Assembly: GCF_000718095.1 (NCBI RefSeq)
Contig: NZ_JOEI01000014.1
Span: 124,001-188,000, forward strand
Source: Streptomyces scopuliridis RB72
Lineage (GTDB): Bacteria; Actinomycetota; Actinomycetes; Streptomycetales; Streptomycetaceae
Length of the DNA stretch: 64,000 nucleotides
Reading direction: 5' to 3'
The notes under the pieces were generated by a model. The model made no database searches, had not been told where the DNA came from, and worked only from the letters and a program-made list of their open reading frames with translations. The translations under genes were made by a program, and so were the position numbers. Of this stretch, positions 7,897 through 15,995 are shown piece by piece. The first letter of the stretch is position 1. Every line of letters begins with the position of its first letter.

Positions 7897-8766
7897 TTAC
7901 CCGCGTCCGCCCGCGCCCGGCACCGGGAAGGCGCCGGAGGCCCGCCGGGTGATCTCGCCGTAGATCTCCGGGTCGGTGGTACAGGCGCCGAGTTCCACGG
8001 ACTTGCGGCTGCCGTGGTAGTCGCTGGATCCGGTGGGCAGCAGGCCCAGTTCGGCGGCCAGTCCGCGCAGCCGGGCGCGGGTCGGCGCGTCGTGGTCCAG
8101 GTGGTCGACCTCGATGCCGTCGAGACCGGCGGCGGAGAGCCGGGCGATGGCGGACTCGGGCACGACCCGGCCCCGCTTGACGGCCTGCGGATGCGCGAAC
8201 ACGCTGACCCCGCCGGCGGCCTTGACCAGGCGGATCGCCTCGAAGGGGTCGAGTTCGTGCTTCTCGGCGTACGCGCGCCCGCCGTCCGCGAGCCACTCCG
8301 GGGTGAAGGCGTCGGAGACGGTCTCGACGACGCCGAGTTCGACGAGGGCGGTGGCGACGTGCGGGCGGCCCAGCGAGGCGTCGCCCGCGATGCGCGTCAC
8401 CTGCTCCCAGGTGATCGGGACGCCCAGCTCCTGGAGCTTGCGGACCATCGTCCGCGCGCGCGGGACGCGGTCGTCCCGTACCAGCTCACGCTCGTGCAGC
8501 AGCTCCGGCTCGTCCGGGTCGAAGAGATACGCCAGCAGGTGCAGGCTGATGCCGTCGAGCCGGCAGGAGAGCTCCGCGCCGGTGACGAGGGTGAGGTCCC
8601 GGTCGAGGTCCTGGAGCGCGGCGATCGCCTCGGCGTGGCCGCGGGTGGTGTCGTGGTCGGTCAGCGCGATGACGTCGAGCCCGGCGGCGGCGGCGTTGCG
8701 CACCAGCTCGGCCGGGGTGTCCGTACCGTCCGAGGCCGTGGAGTGGGTGTGCAGATCGATGCGCAC
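7897..8766 (-). CDS. PHP-domain phosphoesterase
   Basis: A 289-residue protein with a complete PHP domain: HTHS (residues 6-9), TDHD (about 36-39), GAE, GRPHVA, SVFAHP and SDYHG supply metal ligands for a multinuclear centre. The closest functional relatives are the YciV/RNase AM type 3',5'-nucleoside bisphosphate phosphatases and histidinol-phosphatase-like enzymes; the exact substrate is not known. It starts at ATG 8766 with CGGAG upstream and a TATCCT -10-like box about 45 nt away. It precedes marC on the same strand with a 145-bp gap. Confidence 0.9.
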   Translation of the reverse strand: MRIDLHTHSTASDGTDTPAELVRNAAAAGLDVIALTDHDTTRGHAEAIAALQDLDRDLTLVTGAELSCRLDGISLHLLAYLFDPDEPELLHERELVRDDRVPRARTMVRKLQELGVPITWEQVTRIAGDASLGRPHVATALVELGVVETVSDAFTPEWLADGGRAYAEKHELDPFEAIRLVKAAGGVSVFAHPQAVKRGRVVPESAIARLSAAGLDGIEVDHLDHDAPTRARLRGLAAELGLLPTGSSDYHGSRKSVELGACTTDPEIYGEITRRASGAFPVPGAGGRG

Positions 8767-8891
8767 GACGCGTCACTCCGGAGGTTCGGGGCGGACAGGG
8801 GGACGCTCAAGGATAACGGCACACCGGGAGGGCCCAGGACGGGCCGCCTCCGCCCGCCGGCCGGGCGGACAGGCCGTCAGTGGAGCGGCGT

Positions 8892-8934
8892 TCAGGAGAC
8901 CGGGTCCGTCAGGAGACCGAGTCCGTCAGGAGAG
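8892..8934. repeat. 17-bp tandem repeat covering the DUF6758 stop codon
   Basis: Unit TCAGGAGACCGRGTCCG occurs at 8892-8908 and 8909-8925, then partially at 8926-8934. Each copy carries TGA on the minus strand, so the stop codon of the DUF6758 gene has been duplicated twice. Confidence 0.85.
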
Positions 8935-9564
8935 CAGCCGGGGCGACAGGGCCCCGCAGGGCAGCAGCTCCATCTCCGCGCCCACGTCCCGCAGATCGGT
9001 CAGCACCACCTCGTCGTAGAGCAGCAGCCCCGACTGTTCGGGCCAGACGATCGCCCACAGCCACAGCCCGAGCGCCTCGCCCGCGAAGACCGCGCGGTCC
9101 TCCGGGGCGTCGGCGACATGCCAGAGCGGGGTGGGCCGGCCGGCCGCGAGCAGCTTGGTCTGCGGTGACTTGTCGACGCAGATGGCGGGGCCCGGGTCCG
9201 GGCCGTCGATCCCCGCGTAGCGCGCGCCGAGCCCCACGCCCAGTTCCTCCGCGACGAGCAGCAGCTCCCCCATGCCGCCGAGCGGCCCCGGTCCCGAGCA
9301 CGCGACGGCGGTGGCACGTCCGCCGCTGCGGTCGTCGCCCGCGTACGCCACGCCGGTGAAGAGCCAGCCGACGGGCAGCGGCCAGGGCATCCACACCGGC
9401 ACCCGGGCGCGGTGCACCACCACGCTGAGGGCCTCGACGCTGGGCGGTATCACGGGTTGCAGTGGGTGCACGGCGCCATGTACATCGCACTGCCAGGAGT
9501 CGGCGAAGAGGCCGGGCGCCCTGACTCGGCCACCGCACTTCGGGCAACTGGGTTCGCCCCTCAT
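8926..9564 (-). CDS. DUF6758 family protein with N-terminal zinc ribbon
   Basis: A 212-residue protein beginning MRGEPSCPKCGGRVRAPGLFADSWQCDVHG, a probable zinc-ribbon (CPKCGG and CDVHG). The remainder is a conserved globular domain with the segments PVWMPWPLPVGWLFTGVAYAGDD and LWLWAIVWPEQSGLLLYDE. This architecture matches the actinobacterial DUF6758 family; its function is unknown. The start ATG at 9564 has GGGGAGGACC about 12 nt upstream. It is divergent from the MFS transporter. Confidence 0.82.
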   Translation of the reverse strand: MRGEPSCPKCGGRVRAPGLFADSWQCDVHGAVHPLQPVIPPSVEALSVVVHRARVPVWMPWPLPVGWLFTGVAYAGDDRSGGRATAVACSGPGPLGGMGELLLVAEELGVGLGARYAGIDGPDPGPAICVDKSPQTKLLAAGRPTPLWHVADAPEDRAVFAGEALGLWLWAIVWPEQSGLLLYDEVVLTDLRDVGAEMELLPCGALSPRLLS

Positions 9565-9652
9565 AGCGCCCCACGGTCCTCCCCGGCCGACGCCGCGTCA
9601 AGGACGATCACCCGTCCGGTCAGAGTCCGGGCATCCAGAGATAGATGTAACT

Positions 9653-9694
9653 TGCATTCATTAGCTTGTCTAACTTATTGAATGCATATTGCAT
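9653..9694. promoter_or_regulatory. Nested palindromic operator candidate upstream of MFS gene
   Basis: An AT-rich island holds three overlapping inverted repeats: TGCATTCA (9653-9660) against TGAATGCA (9679-9686), enclosing TTAG-CTTGT-CTAA (9661-9673), followed by ATGCA-TAT-TGCAT (9682-9694). The arrangement resembles MarR or TetR operators and lies 31-72 bp before the MFS start codon. No regulator gene is adjacent. Confidence 0.6.
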
Positions 9695-9724
9695 CGATCT
9701 AGTCGGAGAGTGAGGACACGCCTC

Positions 9725-10957
9725 ATGCGCGGAGAGGATCCGTTCGACGAAGGAGCAGGCAGTCTGCTGCGTCAGCCGAAGGCCGTCTGGGCCACGGCGG
9801 GCGCGTCCGTCGTGGCGTTCATGGGGATCGGTCTGGTGGACCCGATCCTGCCGTCCATCGCCCAGGGCCTGGCGGCCACCCCGAGCCAGGTCTCGCTGCT
9901 CTTCACCTCGTACTTCCTGATCACCGCGGTCGCCATGCTCCTCACCGGCTGGGTCTCCAGCCGGATCGGCGGCCGGAAGACCCTGCTCGTCGGTCTGGCG
10001 CTCGTCGTGGTCTTCGCGGCCCTGTCGGGTACGTCGTCGTCGGTGGGCGAGCTGGTCGGCTTCCGGGCCGGCTGGGGGCTCGGCAACGCGCTCTTCGTCT
10101 CGACCGCGCTCGCGGTGATCGTCGGCGCGGCGGCCGGGGGCAGCGCGGCGGCGATCCTGCTGTACGAGTCGGCGCTCGGCCTCGGCATGGCCTGCGGACC
10201 GCTGCTCGGCGCGCTGCTCGGCGATGCCAGCTGGCGCTATCCGTTCTTCGGCACCGCGGCCCTGATGGCCATCGGATTCGTCTGCATCACGGCGTTCCTC
10301 AAGGAGCAGCCCAGGCCCGCGCGCAAGACGTCGCTGCTCGATCCGGTCAGGGCCCTGGGTCACGGCGGGCTCGCGTCCGCGGCGGCCTCGGCGTTCTTCT
10401 ACAACTACGCGTTTTTCACGGTTCTGGCCTTCACGCCGTTCGTGCTGAACATGACCCCCTACAAGTCGGGGGCGGTCTTCTTCGCCTGGGGGCTGCTGCT
10501 AGCGGTCTTCTCGGTGCTCGTGGCACCCCGGCTGCAACGGCGCCTCGGCTCGCTCAAGGTGCTGGGCGGCTCGCTCGTCCTGCTCGCCGTCGATCTGCTG
10601 GTGCTCGGGTACGGCAACCACACCGCGGCCGTCGTCGGCACGGTCGTCTCCGGTGCCTTCATCGGCCTGAACAACACCGTCTTCACCGAACTGGCGCTGG
10701 GTGTCTCCGACGCGCCCCGGCCGGTGGCGAGCGCGGGCTACAACTTCGTCCGCTGGTTCGCGGCGGCGGCCGCGCCCTTCCTCGCGCCGAAGATCGAGGA
10801 GTGGAGCAATGTCCATGTCCCGTTCGTGATCGCCGCGGCCGCGGCGATCGTGGGAGCGGTCATCGTCGGCGTACGGCGCGGCGCGCTGCGCCATGAGGCC
10901 GAGGAGCTGCGGCCCGCGCACGCCACGGAGGACAGCGTCGCGGTCTTCGCCGACTGA
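9725..10957 (+). CDS. MFS drug/metabolite transporter
   Basis: A 410-residue major-facilitator transporter with about 12 membrane helices. The N-terminal half carries GLVDPILPSIAQGL and the loop-2/3 motif GWVSSRIGGRKTLLVG (motif A-like), and helix 5 has LYESALGLGMACGPLLGALL (motif C-like, typical of drug/H+ antiporters). Exporter activity is inferred; the substrate is unknown. ATG 9725 is preferred over TTG 9689 because GAGGAC lies at good spacing. A cluster of palindromes upstream implies ligand-controlled repression. Confidence 0.88.
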   Translation: MRGEDPFDEGAGSLLRQPKAVWATAGASVVAFMGIGLVDPILPSIAQGLAATPSQVSLLFTSYFLITAVAMLLTGWVSSRIGGRKTLLVGLALVVVFAALSGTSSSVGELVGFRAGWGLGNALFVSTALAVIVGAAAGGSAAAILLYESALGLGMACGPLLGALLGDASWRYPFFGTAALMAIGFVCITAFLKEQPRPARKTSLLDPVRALGHGGLASAAASAFFYNYAFFTVLAFTPFVLNMTPYKSGAVFFAWGLLLAVFSVLVAPRLQRRLGSLKVLGGSLVLLAVDLLVLGYGNHTAAVVGTVVSGAFIGLNNTVFTELALGVSDAPRPVASAGYNFVRWFAAAAAPFLAPKIEEWSNVHVPFVIAAAAAIVGAVIVGVRRGALRHEAEELRPAHATEDSVAVFAD

Positions 10958-10973
10958 CGCGGCGGCGGGGGCC

Positions 10974-11007
10974 GGTGCGAGTCCGCTCCCGGTGTGAGTC
11001 CGCTCTC
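10974..11007. repeat. 17-bp tandem repeat at the SUFU gene stop codon
   Basis: GGTGYGAGTCCGCTCYC occurs twice head to tail (10974-10990 and 10991-11007, two mismatches) and overlaps the stop codon of the leftward SUFU-domain gene. Confidence 0.8.
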
Positions 11008-11602
11008 AGTCCAGGGGCACGGAGGCGCGCAGCGGGTCGCGCAGATCCGTGCCCCGCGCGAGCCAGCGCTCCTCAAGCTCCCGCGCGCCCCTGACCCGCT
11101 TCCACGCCGCCTCATTGGGCGTCATCGGCAGCAGCGGCAGAAACCGCACCGGCTCCAGCGGCGCGTCCAGCTCCAGATCCGCCACCAGCCCGCCCGGCTC
11201 ACCGACCAGTACGGAGCTGAAGGGCGCCCCCGGCCACAGCGGCTCACCGAGGTCCAGCGAGCTGCCCGGCGCCACGACCACGCCCTCGACCTGCGGAGAC
11301 GCGGCCAGTACGGCCATCGGACGGAGCACCTGATCGGTGTCGGCGAGCCCGGCGCGCATCGACAGGACGAGCTCGGCCCGCGGCCCCTTCAGCGGGTCGG
11401 CGAGCAGCGCCGACGGGTCCGTCATCGGCTGCGCCGACATCCCGAGCGTGGCGTACCGCACGACACCGGAACCGCCCTGGGAGTCCAGGAAACGCAGCAC
11501 CTCGAAGCGGTCCGTCCCGAGGAACGTCACCGCGGCGCGCGCGTCCGGCTCGCCCAGCGCCGTACGGAGCCGGGCCTCGACCAGATCAAGAATTTCTCCC
11601 AT
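11006..11602 (-). CDS. Suppressor of fused (SUFU) domain protein
   Basis: A 198-residue protein matching the bacterial SUFU-domain family. It begins MGEILDLVEARLRTALGEPDA and has a central segment SGVVRYATLGMSAQPM and a C-terminal EPVRFLPLLPMTPNEAAWKR, both characteristic. In bacteria such proteins are often immunity or accessory proteins, but single-copy versions in Streptomyces have no known function and no toxin is next to this one. The ATG at 11602 is chosen because TATGCT lies exactly 6 nt upstream (leaderless); the longer frame to 11728 lacks support. Confidence 0.85.
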   Translation of the reverse strand: MGEILDLVEARLRTALGEPDARAAVTFLGTDRFEVLRFLDSQGGSGVVRYATLGMSAQPMTDPSALLADPLKGPRAELVLSMRAGLADTDQVLRPMAVLAASPQVEGVVVAPGSSLDLGEPLWPGAPFSSVLVGEPGGLVADLELDAPLEPVRFLPLLPMTPNEAAWKRVRGARELEERWLARGTDLRDPLRASVPLD

Positions 11603-11608
11603 CCGGTG

Positions 11609-11614
11609 AGCATA
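11609..11614 (-). promoter_or_regulatory. -10 box for leaderless SUFU-domain mRNA
   Basis: TATGCT on the minus strand ends 6 nt before ATG 11602. Confidence 0.6.
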
Positions 11615-11765
11615 GATCGCGTAAGGATTGGGCAAGGGACGGAGTTGGCCCGCAGTCTGCTGATAGTCTTGGCCGCTGGTCGGGACAGCACGCAGAAGCG
11701 TTGCTCTCTTGTCCCGACGACACGTCATCCCCTACGGGGGACCGGCCGGAGGAGGTGGGGCTGCG

Positions 11766-11831
11766 GTGGATCGAAGTCACCCGGCCAGTACCAGCCGCTC
11801 TTCCGTACGGACCTCTCGTCCGGTGCACTGA
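11766..11831 (+). CDS. Possible 21-residue leader peptide in the corA leader
   Basis: GTG 11766 opens a 22-codon frame (including TGA at 11829) preceded by GGAGGAGG (11748-11755). The peptide VDRSHPASTSRSSVRTSRPVH is rich in Ser and Arg. It may be a regulatory upstream ORF for corA. There is no homology evidence, so coding status is speculative. Confidence 0.25.
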   Translation: MDRSHPASTSRSSVRTSRPVH

Positions 11832-11884
11832 CGCCCCGTCCCCCGGGCCCACGGCATTTCGCACGACGGAAGAGCACGTCTCTC

Positions 11885-11917
11885 AGTACCTGAGAAGTAC
11901 CTGAGCAGTACCTGAAT
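11885..11917. repeat. Three 11-bp direct repeats upstream of corA
   Basis: AGTACCTGA occurs at 11885, 11896 and 11907, each exactly 11 bp apart, about one helical turn. The spacing suits a protein binding one DNA face or three RNA-level sites. Confidence 0.8.
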
Positions 11918-12048
11918 CTCTGCCTGTCTGTAGCGAACGCCGTCACCGCGATCCCGCGGTGCCGCCCGCTTTGCGGACGTACGCATCACGTCCCCATTCC
12001 GGGCTGTGCCACGCCCTCGCCGACGGCCTCTCCGTGAAGGAGCCCGCC

Positions 12049-13173
12049 ATGTCGATGATCCGTGACCTGCGCGCAGCGGTCCGTCCGGCCCTGCGCAAGG
12101 CCAAGCCCGCGTACAGCAAGTACGACACGTATGACGCCACCCGTGACCCCTCCGCGTCGAGCGCGGTCGTCGACTGCGCGGTCTACCGCGACGGCCGGCG
12201 GGTCACCGAGAACCCCTGTGTCACCCCGCACGAGGCGATGCTGCGGGTACGCGAGGGCGGCGGCTTCGCCTGGATCGGCCTGCACGAGCCGACCGAGGAG
12301 GAATTCGCCGGTATCGCGGCCGAGTTCGGGCTGCACCCGCTGGCGGTGGAGGACGCGGTGCACGCGCACCAGCGGCCCAAGCTGGAGCGGTACGACGACA
12401 CCCTGTTCACCGTCTTCAAGACCATCCACTACGTCGAGCACACCCGGCTGACCGCGACCAGCGAGGTCGTCGACACCGGCGAGGTCATGTGCTTCACCGG
12501 CCGGGACTTCGTGATCACCGTCCGGCACGGCGGCAAGGGCTCGCTGCGCGCGCTGCGCCACCGCCTGGAGAGCGACGCCGAGCTGCTCACCAAAGGGCCC
12601 TCGGCCGTGCTGCACTCCATCGCGGACCATGTCGTCGACGGGTACGTCGCGGTGGCGGCGGCCGTGCAGGACGACATCGACGAGGTCGAGATCGATGTGT
12701 TCTCGGCGCCGGCGAAGGGCAGCCCGCGCGGCTCGGACGCCGGGCGGATCTACCAGCTCAAGCGCGAGGTGCTGGAGTTCAAGCGGGCCGTCTCCCCGCT
12801 GCTGCGGCCGATGCAGCTGCTGAGCGAGCGGCCGATGCGGCTGATCGACCCGGACATCCAGAAGTACTTCCGTGATGTCGCCGACCATCTGGCCCGGGTG
12901 CACGAGCAGGTCATCGGCTTCGACGAGCTGCTGAACTCGATCCTCCAGGCGAATCTGGCGCAGGCGACGGTCGCGCAGAACGAGGACATGCGCAAGATCA
13001 CGTCCTGGGCGGCGATCATCGCCGTACCGACCGCCGTCTGCGGGATCTACGGCATGAACTTCGACCACATGCCCGAGCTGGAGTGGAAGTACGGCTATCC
13101 CATGGTGCTCGTCGCGATCGGCACCATCTGTCTGACGATCCACCGCACCCTCAAGCGGAACGGCTGGCTCTAG
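12049..13173 (+). CDS. corA: CorA family magnesium/cobalt transporter
   Basis: A 374-residue CorA/MIT-family channel that imports Mg2+ (and Co2+) across the cytoplasmic membrane as a pentamer. The large N-terminal alpha/beta domain and long stalk helix are followed by two C-terminal membrane segments; the signature YGMNF lies in the loop after the first (IYGMNFDHMPELEW), with MPEL following as in the family. The C-terminus is basic (HRTLKRNGWL). Start ATG 12049 has GAAGGAG upstream; the longer frame to 11959 includes leader sequence. It lies near a second Mg2+-linked gene (MgtE-N/CBS). A long leader suggests post-initiation control. Confidence 0.93.
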   Translation: MSMIRDLRAAVRPALRKAKPAYSKYDTYDATRDPSASSAVVDCAVYRDGRRVTENPCVTPHEAMLRVREGGGFAWIGLHEPTEEEFAGIAAEFGLHPLAVEDAVHAHQRPKLERYDDTLFTVFKTIHYVEHTRLTATSEVVDTGEVMCFTGRDFVITVRHGGKGSLRALRHRLESDAELLTKGPSAVLHSIADHVVDGYVAVAAAVQDDIDEVEIDVFSAPAKGSPRGSDAGRIYQLKREVLEFKRAVSPLLRPMQLLSERPMRLIDPDIQKYFRDVADHLARVHEQVIGFDELLNSILQANLAQATVAQNEDMRKITSWAAIIAVPTAVCGIYGMNFDHMPELEWKYGYPMVLVAIGTICLTIHRTLKRNGWL

Positions 13174-13193
13174 GCCCTGTCCGGCCGGCTGGA

Positions 13194-13199
13194 TAGGCT
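13194..13199 (+). promoter_or_regulatory. -10 box for a leaderless gene at 13206
   Basis: TAGGCT ends 6 nt before ATG 13206; no ribosome site intervenes. Confidence 0.6.
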
Positions 13200-13205
13200 G
13201 CGGGC

Positions 13206-13730
13206 ATGACAGAACCAGACCTCGGGCCTGACCTCGGCCGGGTGCTCGTCGAAGAGGCCACCAAGAAGTCGAGCCTCATCTGGGTGCGGGGCTCGGGCCC
13301 CGACCGCGCGCTGTGGCACGTATGGCACGAGGGCGCGGCGCTGCTGGTCGGGGACGGCCCCGGGGAGCAGCCGCTGCCGGGGCTCGCGGACGGCGCGGTC
13401 GCCGAGGTGACCGTACGCAGCAAGGACAAGGGCGGCCGGCTCGTCGCCTGGACGGCGGCCGTCGCGGAGCTGGCGCCGCACTCGGAGGGCTGGGAGACGG
13501 CCGTCGCCGAGCTCAAGGGCAAGCGGCTGAACGCGCCCGACGCCGAGGTGATGACGGAGCGCTGGGCGCGTGAGTGCCGGGTGCTGCGGCTGACGCCCCG
13601 GGACACGATCACCGACCTGCCCGACTCCTCGCTGGCGGCGGCCCCGCTGCCGACCTCGGCGACGACCCGTCAGCCCCTGCCGGCCTCGCTCGGACGGCTC
13701 CTGCTCAAGCGCAAGAGCAAGGCCAACTAG
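13206..13730 (+). CDS. Conserved hypothetical protein (split-barrel-like)
   Basis: A 174-residue soluble protein. Its N-terminal two thirds (VLVEEATKKSSLIWVRGSGPDRALWHVWHEGAALLVGDG) resemble the beta-barrel of FMN/F420-binding split-barrel or pyridoxamine-oxidase-like proteins, but no cofactor motif is clear. The C-terminal part is a Ser/Ala/Pro-rich linker ending in a basic LLLKRKSKAN. It begins 32 bp after corA and has its own leaderless promoter, so it need not depend on corA transcription. Function unknown. Confidence 0.75.
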   Translation: MTEPDLGPDLGRVLVEEATKKSSLIWVRGSGPDRALWHVWHEGAALLVGDGPGEQPLPGLADGAVAEVTVRSKDKGGRLVAWTAAVAELAPHSEGWETAVAELKGKRLNAPDAEVMTERWARECRVLRLTPRDTITDLPDSSLAAAPLPTSATTRQPLPASLGRLLLKRKSKAN

Positions 13731-13747
13731 GGCAAGAGCAAGCAGAG

Positions 13748-14512
13748 TCAGTCGCTGGTGGCCGGGAGCCGGCTGCCGTAGTCGACGGTCTCGCCCTTGG
13801 CCGGCGCCGCCAGTTCGAAGTCACGGCCCCAGTCGGCGAGCGAGAGCGTCCCCGCGCCGCCCGCGCGCACCAGTTGCAGCGGGTACGGAGTGCCCTCCAG
13901 CGAGACGTCCAGCGTCCCGCCGTCGCCCTCACTGCCGTTGATCTTGATGGTCTTCACGCCGCCGATCCGGTCGCGGGCGCCCTTGTTCAGCTTGCCGTGC
14001 AGCGTCAGTATCCCGGCGAGCAGCACCTTCATGTCCGTGAAGCCGCTCAGCTGCTTGTACGAGGGGTCCTCCTCCGGGACCTTCACATACTTGTCCTGGA
14101 GCTTGTCCGCGGCCTCGGTGTCCGAACTGCTGGGCTTGGCGGTCTCCTTGCCGTCCGCGTGGCTCCAGAAACCGGCGTCTGCCTTCAGGAAAAGCGTGTC
14201 CTCGATGCGCAGCAGCTGGAAGGTGCTGTTCTTCGAAGTGACGGTGCCGGTCCCGCCGTTCGTCTTGAGCCGCATATTGAGCTTGTAGGTCTCCCCCTGC
14301 GTGACCAGCGTGCCGGAGAGCCTGACCGCGCCCGCGGCGTTCGCCGCCGTCTGCGCCTTTCTCTCGATCTCCGTGGCGGAGAGCTTGCCGACCCCGTTCG
14401 TACCCTCGTCCGGATCCTCACCGCATGCCGTGAGAACCGCGGCCAGCCCCACGCAGAACGCGACGGGGAGGGCGACCCTGCGGGCACGGCCGGACGACAG
14501 GAAAACGGTCAC
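13748..14512 (-). CDS. Putative lipoprotein, LolA/LprG-like fold possible
   Basis: A 254-residue exported lipoprotein. The signal peptide VTVFLSSGRARRVALPVAFCVGLAAVLTAC ends in a lipobox LTAC, so Cys30 should be lipid-modified and the protein held on the outer face of the membrane. The mature region has NAAGAVRLSGTLVTQGETYKLNMRLKTNGG and later VKTIKINGSEGDGGTLDVSLEGTPYPLQLV, alternating strands that suggest a LolA/LprG-like lipid-binding barrel (inference). The GTG at 14512 is preferred (GAGAGGC upstream); the ATG at 14596 would put 28 extra residues before a perfect signal peptide. Confidence 0.82.
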   Translation of the reverse strand: MTVFLSSGRARRVALPVAFCVGLAAVLTACGEDPDEGTNGVGKLSATEIERKAQTAANAAGAVRLSGTLVTQGETYKLNMRLKTNGGTGTVTSKNSTFQLLRIEDTLFLKADAGFWSHADGKETAKPSSSDTEAADKLQDKYVKVPEEDPSYKQLSGFTDMKVLLAGILTLHGKLNKGARDRIGGVKTIKINGSEGDGGTLDVSLEGTPYPLQLVRAGGAGTLSLADWGRDFELAAPAKGETVDYGSRLPATSD

Positions 14513-14717
14513 AGACGCACTGCCTCTCAAACGCAGCTGGGGGTGGCAGACCGCAGCGTACCTGGGCCGGAGGCACGTCTCGACAGAGAGCCGCACAGAC
14601 GTCGCGGGAAGGCCGTACGGACGGATCCGTCAGGGCATACCGCAGCGGTACGGGCTAGCCTGAACCCGTTATCCCGCCGGATAGAAGGACAACCGCGGAC
14701 GAAGGAGGCGCTGGGAA

Positions 14718-15995
14718 ATGGTGGCAGGCGCCCCCCGGATCTTTGTCTCGCATCTCGCCGGTGTGGCCGTCTTCGATCCCACCGGTGACCAGGTGGGCCG
14801 GGTCCGCGATCTCGTGGCGATGCTGCGGGTCGGCGGCCGTCCGCCGCGGCTGCTCGGGCTGGTCGTCGAGGTGCTCAGCCGGCGCCGGATCTTCCTGCCC
14901 ATGACCCGGGTGACCGGTGTCGAGTCCGGCCAGGTGATCACCACGGGCGTGCTCAACGTACGCCGCTTCGAGCAGCGGCCCACCGAGCGCCTCGTGCTCG
15001 GCGAGCTGCTCGACCGGCGGGTGCGGCTCGTGGAGAACGGCGAGGAGGTGACGGTCCTCGATGTCGCCATCCGTCAGCTGCCGGCCCGCCGTGAATGGGA
15101 GATCGACAAGGTCTTCGTACGGCGGGGCAGAAAGGGCGGGGCCCTGCGGCGGCGTGGGGAGACCCTGACCGTCGACTGGTCCGCGGTCACCGGCTTCTCG
15201 CTGGAGGAGGAGGGGCAGGGCGCGGAGAGCCTTGTCGCCACCTTCGAGAGCCTGCGCCCGGTCGATCTCGCCAATGTGCTGCACCATCTGACGCCGAAGC
15301 GGCGGGGCGAGGTGGCCGTCGCCCTCGATGACGACCGGCTCGCGGATGTCATGGAGGAGCTGCCCGAGGACGACCAGGTGGAGATCCTCGGCAAACTCAA
15401 GGAGGAGCGCGCGGCCGATGTCCTGGAGGCGATGGACCCGGACGACGCGGCCGACCTCCTCTCCGAGCTGCCCGAGAGCGACAAGGAGCGGCTGCTCACG
15501 CTGATGCGGCCGGACGACGCCGCCGATGTGCGGCGGCTGATGTCGTACGAGGAGCGCACGGCGGGCGGTCTGATGACGACCGACCCGATCGTGCTGCGCC
15601 CCGACGCGACGGTGGCGGAGGCGCTGGCCCGGGTACGGCTCCCGGACCTCTCCCCCGCGCTCGCGGCGCAGATCTATGTCTGCCGGCCGCCGGACGAGAC
15701 GCCGACGGGCAAGTATCTGGGCACGGTGCACTTCCAGCGGCTGCTGCGGGATCCGCCGTACACGCTGGTCAGCTCGATCGTCGACAGCGATCTGCCGCCG
15801 CTCGCGCCCGACACCCCGCTGCCCGCGATCACCAGCCATCTCGCCGCGTACAACATGGTCGCGGCGCCGGTGGTGGACGAGGGCGGATCGCTGCTCGGCG
15901 CCGTGACCGTCGATGACGTACTCGACCACCTGCTGCCCGACGACTGGCGGGAGACCGGCTACCACGGCATGGAAGAGGCGGCCCGTGGTCAATGA
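14718..15995 (+). CDS. MgtE N-terminal/CBS domain protein without the transport domain
   Basis: A 425-residue soluble protein. Order: two PRC-barrel-like segments (residues about 5-165, starting RIFVSHLAGVAVFDPTGDQVGRV), a superhelical MgtE-N domain (about 170-275, with repeats such as DDDRLADVMEELPEDDQVEIL and DPDDAADLLSELPESD), then a pair of CBS domains (about 276-415, GLMTTDPIVLRPDATVAEAL and VDDVLDHLLP). The membrane channel of true MgtE is absent, so it probably senses Mg2+ or nucleotide and regulates a partner. GAAGGAGG precedes the ATG. It overlaps the DUF1003 gene by 11 bp, so the two are translationally coupled. Confidence 0.9.
   Translation: MVAGAPRIFVSHLAGVAVFDPTGDQVGRVRDLVAMLRVGGRPPRLLGLVVEVLSRRRIFLPMTRVTGVESGQVITTGVLNVRRFEQRPTERLVLGELLDRRVRLVENGEEVTVLDVAIRQLPARREWEIDKVFVRRGRKGGALRRRGETLTVDWSAVTGFSLEEEGQGAESLVATFESLRPVDLANVLHHLTPKRRGEVAVALDDDRLADVMEELPEDDQVEILGKLKEERAADVLEAMDPDDAADLLSELPESDKERLLTLMRPDDAADVRRLMSYEERTAGGLMTTDPIVLRPDATVAEALARVRLPDLSPALAAQIYVCRPPDETPTGKYLGTVHFQRLLRDPPYTLVSSIVDSDLPPLAPDTPLPAITSHLAAYNMVAAPVVDEGGSLLGAVTVDDVLDHLLPDDWRETGYHGMEEAARGQ

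Larger units (their letters stand above)
11664..12048 (+). promoter_or_regulatory. Long structured leader of corA
   Basis: A region of about 385 nt begins with a TAGTCT -10-like box (11664-11669). It then has a 9-bp perfect stem GTCGGGACA/TGTCCCGAC (11679-11687 with 11710-11718), a small ORF with a strong ribosome site (11766-11831) and three 11-bp repeats (11885-11917). Magnesium transporter genes often carry regulatory leaders, but the M-box consensus is not recognisable here. Promoter position is inferred. Confidence 0.45.

Noticed and set aside
8858..8935. CRISPR-like short repeats
   Set aside because: The 17-bp units are contiguous without spacers, so they form a plain tandem repeat.
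11701..11904. 67-residue frame in the corA leader
   Set aside because: It starts with TTG without a ribosome site and has no family features; the shorter frame at 11766 has better support.
11603..12048. M-box magnesium riboswitch before corA
   Set aside because: The conserved GTTAGGTGAGGC-type core and its pairing partners are not visible; only a generic hairpin and repeats are present.
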